DNA from: Aurelia coerulea
Taxonomy: Eukaryota > Cnidaria > Scyphozoa > Semaeostomeae > Ulmaridae
Assembly (NCBI GenBank): GCA_039566865.1
Contig: CM076944.1
Span: 18,002,501-18,066,500, forward strand
DNA length: 64,000 nt
Direction of reading: 5' to 3'
A model generated the notes under the pieces. The model worked only from the letters and a program-made list of their open reading frames with translations. It was not told the DNA's origin and did not search any database. Position numbers and translations under genes: made by a program. Below are positions 42,901-53,372 of the stretch, piece by piece. The first letter of the stretch is position 1, and each line of letters opens with the position of its first letter.

Positions 42901-45689
42901 TTTCTTAAGTCTTATTTTAGCTTTACTGCATCAATAAACATCGATTAATTAAATGTTTACTTTCTCAAAGAAAACAATATATAAACACAAAAAGTTTGCA
43001 TTAACGCACTTTATTAGCTACAATTCATATTATAAAGAGCATTGCGCTCATCGTTCTGCCAGTTCCACCAGTGACTTCTTTTATGGCACTATATTGGTGC
43101 TGCAGCAACAATTCTAGGAAACATTACTATAGACATTAGTTCTTTCTTCAGTCTTATTTTAGCTTTACTGCATCAACAAACTTCGATTAATTAAATGTTT
43201 ATTTTCTCAAAGAAAAACAAAATGTAAACACAAAAAGTGTGGATTACCGCACGTTATAAGCTACAATTCATATTATAAAGGGTATTGCGGTCATCGTTCT
43301 TTAAAACTTTAGTTCTGTCAGCTACTTCTTTTATAGCACTATATAAGTGATACAGGAACCATTCTTGGAAACATTAATATAGACATTAGTTCTTTCTTTA
43401 GTCTTATTTTAGCTTAAATGTTTATTTGCTCAAAGAAAACAATATATAAACACAAAAAGTGTGGATTAACGCACTTATTAGCTACAATTCATATTGAAAA
43501 GAGTATTGCGCTCATCCTTCTTTACAACTTTATTTCTGCCAGCTACTTCTATTATAGCACTATATTAGTGCTGCAGCAACCATTCTTCGAAACATTACTA
43601 TGGACATTAGTTCTTTCTTTAGTCTTATTTTAGCTTTACTGCATCAGCAAACATCGATTAATTAAATGATTATTTTCTCAAAGAAAACAAAATATAAAAA
43701 CAAAAAAGTGTGGATTAAGGCACTTTTTATTAGCTACAATTCATCTTATAAAGAGTATTGCGCTCATCGTTCTTTAAAACTTTAGTTCTGCCAGCTACTT
43801 CTTTCATAGCACTATATTAGTGCTGCAACAACAATTGTAGGAAACATTACTATAGACATTAGTTCTCTCTTCAGTCTTATTTTAGCTTTACTGCAACAAT
43901 AAACATCGATTATTTAAATGTAGATTTTCTCAAGGAAAACAAAATATAAACACAAAAAGTTTTTTATTAACGCACTTTATGAGCAACAATTCATATTATA
44001 AAGGGTATTGCGCTCATCGTTCTTTAAAACTTTAGTTCTGCCAGCTACTTCTTTTATAGCACTATATTAGTGCTGCAGGAACCATTCTTGGAAACATTAA
44101 TATAGACATTAGTTCTTTCTTTACTCTTAATTTAGCTTTACTGCATCAACAAACATCGATTAATTAAATGATTATTTTCTCAAAGAAAACAAATTATAAA
44201 CACAAAAAGTGTGGATTACCGCACTTTATTAGCTACAATTCATATTATAAAGAGTATTGTGCTCATCGTTCTTTACAACTTTGGTTCTGCCAGCTACTTC
44301 TTTTATAGCACTATATTAGTGCTGCAACAACCATTGTAGGAAACATTACTATAGACATTAGTTCTTTCTTTAGTCTTAATTTAGCTTTACTGCAACAATA
44401 AACATCGATTATTTAAATGTTTTTTTTCTAAAGGAAAACAAAATATAAATACAAAAAGTGTGGATTAACGCACTTTTTATTAGCTACAATTCATCTTATA
44501 AAGAGTATTGCGCTCATCGTTCTTTAAAACTTTAGTTCTGCCAGCTACTTCTTTCATAGCACTATATTAGTGCTGCAACAACAATTGTAGGAAACATTAC
44601 TATAGACATTAGTTCTCTCTTCAGTCTTATTTTAGGTTTACTGCATCAGCAAACATCGATTAATTAAATGTTTATTTTCTCAAAGAAAACAAAATATAAA
44701 TACAAAAAAGTGTGGATTAACGCACTTTTTATTAGCTACAATTCATATTATAAAGAGTATTGCGCTCATCGTTCTTTAAAACTTTAGTTCTGCCAGCTAC
44801 TTCTTTTCTAGCACTATATTAGTGCTGCAGCAACAGTTCTTGAAAACATTACTATAGACATTAGTTCTTTCTTTAGTCTTATTTTAGCTTTACTATATCA
44901 ACAAACATCGATTAATTAAATGTTTATTTTCTCAAAGAAAGCAATAATTAAACACAAAAAGTTTGGATTACCGCACTTTATTAGCTACAATTCATATTTT
45001 AAGGGGTATTGCGCTCATCGTTCTTTAAAAATTTAGTTCTGCCAGTTACTTCTTTTATACCACTATACTAGTGCTGCAGCAACCATTCTTGGAAACATTA
45101 TTATAGACATTAGTTCTTTCCTTACTGTGTTTATTGTCTTACTTTAGCTATACTGCATCAACAAACATCGATTAATTAAATGTTTATTTTCTCAAAGAAA
45201 ACAAAATAGCAACACAAAATGTGTGGATTAACGCACTTTAATCGTTCTTTACAACTTTGGTTCTGCCAGCTACTTCTTTTATAGCACTATATTAGTGATA
45301 CAGGAACCATTCTTGGAAACATTAATATAGACATTAGTTCTTTCTTTAGTCTTATTTTAGCTTTACTGCATCAACAAACATCGATCAATTAAATGTTTAT
45401 TTTCTCAAAGAAAAACAAAATGTAAACACAAAAAGTGTGGATTACCGCACGTTATTATTTACAATTCATATTATAAAGGGTATTGCGGTCATCGTTCTTT
45501 AAAACCTTAGTTCTGCCAGCTACTTCTTTTATAGCACTATATTAGTGATACAAAAACCATTCTTGGAAACATTAATATAGACATTAGTTCTCTCTTTAGT
45601 CTTATTTTAGCTTTACTGCATCAACAAACATCAATTAATTAAATGTTTATTTTCTCAAAGAAAACAAAATATGAAAACAAAAAAGTGTG
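27901..45689 (+). repeat. Satellite mosaic region, diverged
   Basis: This is continuous satellite with no long perfect higher-order period. Visible partial duplications are a segment at about 27410-28400 repeated at 33880-34870 (offset 6472 bp, not adjacent) and a dimer at 31383 repeated at 31883. Segments near 35100 and 37800 match at an offset of 2704 bp. Segments near 40960 and 43420 match at 2459 bp. A marker with GGTTTTTATTAACGCTC recurs near 28441, 28940, 30928, 36340 and 37090. A shortened monomer at about 45180-45270 has lost the TTAGCTACAATTCATATT block. No gene is seen. Confidence 0.85.
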
Positions 45690-48600
45690 GATTAACGCAC
45701 TTTATTAGCTACAATTCATATTATAAAGAGCATTGCGCTCATCGTTCTGCCAGTTCCACCAGTGACTTCTATTATGGCACTATATTAGTGCTGCAGCAAC
45801 AATTCTAGGAAGCATTACTATAGACATTAGTTCTTTCTTCAGTCTTATTTCAGCTTTACTGCATCAACAAACATCGAATAATTAAATGTTTATTTCCACA
45901 AAGAAAACAAAATATAAACACAAAAAGTGTGGATTAACACACTTTATTAGCTACAATTCATATTATAGAGAGTATTGCGCTCTTCGTTCTTTAAAACTTT
46001 AGTTCTGCAAGCTATTTCTTTTATAGCACTATATTAGTGCTGGAGCAACCATTCTTGGAAATATTACTATAGACATTAGTTCTTTCTTTAGTCCTATTTT
46101 AGCTTTACTATATCAGCAAACATAGATTAATTTAATGTTTATTTTCTCAAAGAAAACAAATTATAAAAACAAAAACGTTTGGATTAACGCACTTTTTATT
46201 AGCTACAATTCATATTATAAAGAGAATTGCGCTCATCGTTCTTTACAACTTTGGTTCTGCCAGCTGTTCCTTTTATAGCACTACATTAGTGTTGCAGCAA
46301 CCTTGCTTGGAAAAATTACTATAGACATTTGTTGTTTCTTAGTCTTATCTTAAATTTACTGTATCAACAATCATCGATTAATAAAATGTTTATTTTCCCA
46401 AAGAAAACAAAATATAGACAGAAAAAGTGTGGATAAACGCACTTTATTAGCTACAATTCATATTATAAAGAGTATTGCGCTCATCGTTCTTTAAAACTTT
46501 AGTTCTGCCAGCTACTTCTATTATAGCACTATATTAGTGATACAGGAACCATTCTTGGAAACATTAATATAGACATTTGTTGTTTCTTAGTCTTATTTTA
46601 AATTTACTGTATCAACAATCATCGATTAATTAAATGTTTATTTTCCCAAAGAAAACAAAATATAAACAGAAAAAGTGTGGATAAACGCACTTTATTAGCT
46701 ACAATTCATATTATAAAGAGTATTGCGCTCATCGTTCTTTAAAACTTTAGTTCTGCCAGCTATTTCTTTCATAGCACTATATTAGTGCTGCAACAACCAT
46801 TGTAGGAAACATTACTATAGACATTAATTCTCTCTTCAGTCTTATTTTAGCTTTACTGCAACAATAAACATCGATTATTTAAATGTTTATTTTCTCAAGG
46901 AAAACAAAATATAAACACAAAAAGATTTTATTAACGCACTTTATGAGCAACAATTCATATTATAAAGAGAATTGCGCTCATCGTTCTTTACAACTTTGGT
47001 TCTGCCAGCTGTTCCTTTTATAGCACTATATTAGTGCTGCTGCAACCATTCATGGAAACATTAATATAGACATTAGATCTTTCATTAGTCTTATGTTAGC
47101 TTTACTGCATCAACAAACATCGATTAATTAAATGTATATTTTCTCATAGAAAACAAAATATAAATACAAAAAGTGTGGATTAACGCACTTTATTAGCTAC
47201 ATTTCATATTATAAAGGGTATTGCGCTCATCGTTCTTTAAAACTTTAGTTCTGCCAGCTACTTCTTTTATAGCACTATATTAGTGATACAGGAACCATTC
47301 TTGGAAACATTAATATAGACATTAGTTCTTTCTTTAGTCTTATTTTAGCATTACTGCATCAACAAACATCGATTAATTAAATGTTTATTTTCTCAAAGAA
47401 AAACAAAATGTAAACACAAAAAGTGTGGATTACCGCACGTTATTATTTACAATTCATATTATAAAGAGTATTGCGTTCATCGTTCTTTAACACTTTAGTT
47501 CTGCTAGCTATTTCTTTTATAGCACTATATTAGTGCTGGAGCAACCATTCTTTGAAATATTACTATAGTAATTAGTTCTTTCTTTTGTCTTATTTTAGCT
47601 TAACTGCATGAACAAACATCGATTAATTAACTGTTTATTTTCTCAAGGAAAAGAAAATATAAACGCAAAAAGTTTGGATTAACGCACTTTATTAGCAACA
47701 ACTCGTATAATAAAGGGTATTGCGCTCATCGTTCTTTAAAACTTTAGCTCTGCCAGTGACTTCTTTTATAAACTATATTAGTGATACAGGAACCATTCTT
47801 GGAAACATTAATATAGACATTTGTTGTTTCTTAGTCTTATTTTAAATTTACTGTATCAACAATCATCGATTAATTAAATGTTTATTTTCCCAAAGAAAAC
47901 AAAATATAAACAGAAAAAGTGTGGATAAACGCACTTTATTAGCTACAATTCATATTATAAAGAGCATTGCGCTCATCGTTCTTTAAAACTTTAGTTCTGC
48001 CAGCTACTTCTTTCATAGCACTATATTAGTGCTGCAGCAACCATTGTAGGAAACATTACTATAGACATTAGTTCTCTCTTCAGTCTCATTTTAGCTTTCC
48101 TGCAACAATAAACATCGATTATTTAAATGTTTATTTTCTCAAGGAAAACAAAATATAAACACAAAAAGGTTTTTATTAACGCACTTTATGAGCAACAATT
48201 CATATTATAAAGAGAATTGTGCTCATCGTTCTTTACAACTTTGGTTCTGCCAGCTGTTCCTTTTATAGCACTATATTAGTGCTGCTGCAACCATTCATGG
48301 AAACATTAATATAGACATTAGATCTTTCATTAGTCTTATGTTAGCTTTACTGCATCAACAAACATCGATTAATTAAATGTATATTTTCTCATAGAAAACA
48401 AAATATAAATACAAAAATGGTGGATTAACGCACTTTATTAGCTACATTTCATATTATAAAGGGTATTGCGCTCATCGTTCTTTAAAACTTTAGTTCTGCC
48501 AGCTACTTCTTTTATAGCACTATATTAGTGATACAGGAACCATTCTTGGAAACATTAATATAGACATTAGTTCTTTCTTTAGTCTTATTTTAGCATTACT

Positions 48601-51510
48601 GCATCAACAAACATCGATTAATTAAATGTTTATTTTCTCAAAGAAAAACAAAATGTAAACACAAAAAGTTTGGATTAACGCACTTTATTAGCTACAATTC
48701 ATATTATAAAGAGCATTGCGCTCATCGTTCTGCCAGTTCCACCAGTGACTTCTATTATGGCACTATATTAGTGCTGCAGCAACAATTCTAGGAAGCATTA
48801 CTATAGACATTAGTTCTTTCTTCAGTCTTATTTCAGCTTTACTGCATCAACAAACATCGAATAATTAAATGTTTATTTCCACAAAGAAAACAAAATATAA
48901 ACACAAAAAGTGTGGATTAACACACTTTATTAGCTACAATTCATATTATAGAGAGTATTGCGCTCTTCGTTCTTTAAAACTTTAGTTCTGCAAGCTATTT
49001 CTTTTATAGCACTATATTAGTGCTGGAGCAACCATTCTTGGAAATATTACTATAGACATTAGTTCTTTCTTTAGTCTTATTTTAGCTTTACTATATCAGC
49101 AAACATCGATTAATTTAATGTTTATTTTCTCAAAGAAAACAAATTATAAAAACAAAAACGTTTGGATTAACGCACTTTTTATTAGCTACAATTCATATTA
49201 TAAAGAGAATTGCGCTCATCGTTCTTTACAACTTTGGTTCTGCCAGCTGTTCCTTTTATAGCACTACATTAGTGTTGCAGCAACCTTGCTTGGAAAAATT
49301 ACTATAGACATTTGTTGTTTCTTAGTCTTATCTTAAATTTACTGTATCAACAATCATCGATTAATAAAATGTTTATTTTCCCAAAGAAAACAAAATATCA
49401 ACAGAAAAAGTGTGGATAAACGCACTTTATTAGCTACAATTCATATTATAAAGAGTATTGCGCTCATCGTTCTTTAAAACTTTAGTTCTGCCAGCTACTT
49501 CTATTATAGCACTATATTAGTGATACAGGAACCATTCTTGGAAACATTAATATAGACATTTGTTGTTTCTTAGTCTTATTTTAAATTTACTGTATCAACA
49601 ATCATCGATTAATTAAATGTTTATTTTCCCAAAGAAAACAAAATATAAACAGAAAAAGTGTGGATAAACGCACTTTATTAGCTACAATTCATATTATAAA
49701 GAGTATTGCGCTCATCGTTCTTTAAAACTTTAGTTCTGCCAGCTATTTCTTTCATAGCACTATATTAGTGCTGCAACAACCATTGTAGGAAACATTACTA
49801 TAGACATTAATTCTCTCTTCAGTCTTATTTTAGCTTTACTGCAACAATAAACATCGATTATTTAAATGTTTATTTTCTCAAGGAAAACAAAATATAAACA
49901 CAAAAAGATTTTATTAACGCACTTTATGAGCAACAATTCATATTATAAAGAGAATTGCGCTCATCGTTCTTTACAACTTTGGTTCTGCCAGCTGTTCCTT
50001 TTATAGCACTATATTAGTGCTGCTGCAACCATTCATGGAAACATTAATATAGACATTAGATCTTTCATTAGTCTTATGTTAGCTTTACTGCATCAACAAA
50101 CATCGATTAATTAAATGTATATTTTCTCATAGAAAACAAAATATAAATACAAAAAGTGTGGATTAATGCACTTTATTAGCTACATTTCATATTATAAAGG
50201 GTATTGCGCTCATCGTTCTTTAAAACTTTAGTTCTGCCAGCTACTTCTTCTATAGCACTATATTAGTGATACAGGAACCATTCTTGGAAACATTAATATA
50301 GACATTAGTTCTTTCTTTAGTCTTATTTTAGCATTACTGCATCAACAAACATCGATTAATTAAATGTTTATTTTCTCAAAGAAAAACAAAATGTAAACAC
50401 AAAAAGTGTGGATTACCGCACGTTATTATTTACAATTCATATTATAAAGAGTATTGCGTTCATCGTTCTTTAACACTTTAGTTCTGCTAGCTATTTCTTT
50501 TATAGCACTATATTAGTGCTGGAGCAACCATTCTTTGAAATATTACTATAGTAATTAGTTCTTTCTTTTGTCTTATTTTAGCTTAACTGCATGAACAAAC
50601 ATCGATTAATTAACTGTTTATTTTCTCAAGGAAAAGAAAATATAAACGCAAAAAGTTTGGATTAACGCACTTTATTAGCAACAACTCGTATAATAAAGGG
50701 TATTGCGCTCATCGTTCTTTAAAACTCTAGCTCTGCCAGTGACTTCTTTTATAAACTATATTAGTGATACAGGAACCATTCTTGGAAACATTAATATAGA
50801 CATTTGTTGTTTCTTAGTCTTATTTTAAATTTACTGTATCAACAATCATCGATTAATTAAATGTTTATTTTCCCAAAGAAAACAAAATATAAACAGAAAA
50901 AGTGTGGAAAAACGCACTTTATTAGCTACAATTCATATTATAAAGAGCATTGCGCTCATCGTTCTTTAAAACTTTAGTTCTGCAAGCTACTTCTTTCATA
51001 GCACTATATTATTGCTGCAACAACCATTGTAGGAAACATTACTATAGACATTAGTTCTCTCTTCAGTCTCATTTTAGCTTTCCTGCAACAATAAACATCG
51101 ATTATTTAAATGTTTATTTTCTCAAGGAAAACAAAATATAAACACAAAAAGGTTTTTATTAACGCACTTTATGAGCAACAATTCATATTATAAAGAGAAT
51201 TGCGCTCATCGTTCTTTACAACTTTGGTTCTGCCAGCTGTTCCTTTTATAGCACTATATTAGTGCTGCTGCAACCATTCATGGAAACATTAATATAGACA
51301 TTAGATCTTTCATTAGTCTTATGTTAGCTTTACTGCATCAACAAACATCGATTAATTAAATGTATATTTTCTCATAGAAAACAAAATATAAATACAAAAA
51401 GTGTGGATTAACGCACTTTATTAGCTACATTTCATATTATAAAGGGTATTGCGCTCATCGTTCTTTAAAACTTTAGTTCTGCCAGCTACTTCTTTTATAG
51501 CACTATATTA
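45690..51510 (+). repeat. Tandem 2983-bp higher-order repeat, two copies
   Basis: Copies at about 45690-48672 and 48673-51510 are nearly the same base for base. Markers at a constant 2983-bp offset are TTTAATGTTT (46131 and 49114), ATAAAATGTT (46381 and 49364) and TTAACTGTTT (47628 and 50611). The unit is about twelve monomers and is the longest well-kept tandem copy in the window. Confidence 0.87.
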
Positions 51511-52668
51511 GTGCTGGAGCAACCATTCTTGCAAATATTACTATATACATTAGTTCTTTCTTTAGTCTTATTTTAGCTTTACTGCATCAACAAACATCGA
51601 TAAATTAATTGTTTATTTTCTCATAGAAAACAAAATATAAATACAAAAATTTTGGATTAACGCACTTTATTAGCTACATTTCATATTATAAAGGGTATTG
51701 CGGTCATCGTTCTTTAAAACTTTAGTTCTGCCAGCTACTTCTTTTATAGCACTATATTAGTGATACAGGAACCATTCTTGGAAACATTAATATAGACATT
51801 AGTTCTTTCTTTAGTCTTATTTTAGCTTAACTGCATCAACAAACATCGATTAATTAATTGTTTATTTTCTCAAAGAAAACAAAATATAAACACAAAAAGT
51901 GTGGAATAAAGCACTTATTAGCTACAATTCATATTATAAAGAGTATTGCGTTCATCGTTCTTTAACACTTTAGTTCTGCTAGCTATTTCTTTTATAGCAC
52001 TATATTAGTGCTGGAGCAACCATTCTTGGAAATATTACTATAGTAATTAGTTCTTTCCTTTGTCTTATTTTAGCTTAACTGCATGAACAAACATCGATTA
52101 ATTAACTGTTTATTTTCTCAAGGAAAAGAAAATATAAACGCAAAAAGTTTGGATTAACGCACTTTATTAGCAACAACTCGTATAATAAAGGGTATTGCGC
52201 TCATCGTTCTTTAAAACTTTAGCTCTGCCAGTGACTTCTTTTATAAACTATATTAGTGCTGCAGGAACCATTCTTGGAAACTTTAATATAGACATTAGTT
52301 CTTTCTTTAGTCTTATTTTAGCTTTACTGCATCAATAAACATCGATGAATTAAATGTTTACTTTCTCAAAGAAAACAATATATAAACACAAAAAGTTTGC
52401 ATTAACGCACTTTATTAGCTACAATTCATATTATAAAGAGCATTGCGCTCATCGTTCTGCCAGTTCCACCAGTGACTTCTTTTATGGAACTATATTAGTG
52501 CTGCAGCAACAATTCTAGGAAACATTACTATAGACATTAGTTCTTTCTTAAGTCTTATTTTAGCTTTACTGCATCAACAAACTTCGATTAATTAAATGTT
52601 TATTTTCTCAAAGAAAAACAAAATGTAAACACAAAAAGTGTGGATTACCGCACGTTATTAGCTACAAT
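51511..52668 (+). repeat. Satellite next to the transposon insertion
   Basis: The segment at about 51943-52230 is a further partial copy of the unit part at 50453 (shared GCGTTCATCGTTC, CTGCTAGC and the TTAACTGTTT monomer). The last monomer starts at 52596 and is cut by the transposon after its 73rd base. Confidence 0.83.
52667..52668. other. Target site duplication AT, left
   Basis: The left flank ends TTAGCTACAAT. With the right flank ATTCATATT, removal of the element and one AT gives CTACAATTCATATT, the normal monomer sequence. An alternative reading with TA as part of the flank would leave an abnormal monomer, so AT is preferred. Confidence 0.85.
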
Positions 52669-53104
52669 AGACCCATTTACGGTGAGCAGAGCATGCTGGG
52701 TAATAGGGGCAAAAATCGCGTTTTCGACGCCATGCCGTAATAAATTTTGTTTCGAGATTCGGTCGGCTGGCGGGCATCAATCTGCTAGATACACCAGAAC
52801 GGGCGAACAAATTACACTGGAAATTACAGAGGACTTACCAGGCTATCCAAGGTTTGTATTTCAATTATTTTTTCAATGTTTATCTATCCACAAAAGCTGT
52901 GCATCCTCCACAAATAGCTGGCGGTCGTCCAAGGCCAACTCAAATAGCGGCCTAGGCGCTCTGACCGCAATGGCAATTTCGTCTTGTAATTCCTTTTATC
53001 CATAATCAAATCGGTTCCAATCCAAAATGAAGGCTCTTTGTGTGCCAAACTGCAATTCCTCCAGTTTTGAACATTATATCTTTCTCCGTTTGAGTGCAAG
53101 ACTC
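52669..53104 (+). repeat. Left terminal inverted repeat (436 bp)
   Basis: It starts AGACCCATTTACGG and matches the reverse complement of 58126-58561 over all 436 bases, with two differences that I found: 52793 A against G, and 53035 T against C. The match stops sharply after GCAAGACTC. It contains the 8-bp palindrome GCCTAGGC (52950-52957). Reading frames through it are on both strands and in several frames and are treated as chance. Confidence 0.97.
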
Positions 53105-53250
53105 GAGACAATACTGTCGACGATCTTGTCGTTACCTCGTAATATTGTTGACAGGCTTGTGTGAGCACCTGAGGATGGACAAGTAGAAAGCGCGCGAAAA
53201 ATAACTACAAGCGAAGGACGGGGGAGCACTATTCACCTTCATGATATTTA
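53105..53250 (+). other. Left subterminal region, non-coding
   Basis: Unique sequence between the terminal repeat and the promoter module. It holds a second E2F-like site in reverse orientation (GCGCGAAA at 53192-53199). I see no reading frame that looks coding. Confidence 0.6.
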
Positions 53251-53372
53251 GAAATTTCCCGCCAAACGTCGATTTTAATGTAATTTGCATAAACAGCTGA
53301 TTCCTTTCTAAATGCGAATGTCAGCTGATTATGCAAGTATTTAAAATGAAATGAAGAGAATGTTAAACAATA
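53251..53372 (+). promoter_or_regulatory. Promoter-like module of the nuclease gene
   Basis: In order: an E2F-like site TTTCCCGCC (53255-53263), octamer ATTTGCAT (53283-53290), E-box CAGCTG (53294-53299) and E-box CAGCTG (53322-53327). The gene starts 51 bp after the start of the second E-box. The same order and nearly the same spacing occur upstream of the transposase gene on the other strand, including a 19-bp identical core (53281-53299). Matching to E2F, POU and bHLH consensus sites is from general knowledge. Binding is not shown. No clear TATA box is seen, although TATTTAAAA lies at 53338-53346. Confidence 0.65.

Larger units (their letters stand above)
1..52668 (+). repeat. Satellite DNA array, left arm (about 249-bp monomer)
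   Basis: The whole stretch is head-to-tail copies of one AT-rich monomer of about 249 bp. Recurring landmarks in order are ATGTTTATTTTCTCAAAG, AAGTGTGGATTAACGCAC, TTAGCTACAATTCATATT, GCGCTCATCGTTC, TTCTGCCAG, TGCTGCAGCA, GGAAACATTACTATAGACAT and CATCGATTAATTAA. Every copy I followed has the same orientation. Copies differ by point changes and a few recurrent indels (171, 178, 222 and about 243-bp forms). Short reading frames recur at the same monomer position but are broken by stops in every full-length copy, so none is called. A pericentromeric or other heterochromatic location is an inference from array size only. Confidence 0.97.

Noticed and set aside
1..52668. Monomer lengths 249, 222, 171 and 243 are all multiples of three, hinting at coding repeats
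   Set aside because: In-frame stops occur in each full-length monomer, the 178-bp form and the 1598-bp unit are not multiples of three, and single-base indels are common. Probably chance.
1..52668. CRISPR-like array
   Set aside because: The units are 171-249 bp of the same sequence without unique spacers, and the genes present are eukaryotic.
52661..52671. Classical PIF/Harbinger insertion with a 3-bp TWA duplication
   Set aside because: Flanks do not give TTA or TAA on both sides. The AT reading restores the normal monomer exactly, and the YqaJ partner fits ISL2EU better than the Myb-like partner of Harbinger.
52640..53005. 121-codon frame running from satellite into the transposon end
   Set aside because: It starts in satellite sequence and crosses the insertion point, so it is a chance frame.
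52884..53168. 94-codon minus-strand frame in the left terminal repeat and its 71-codon match at 58131-58346
   Set aside because: The two are the same because they lie in the inverted repeat. Other frames of the repeat are open as well, and no domain is visible.
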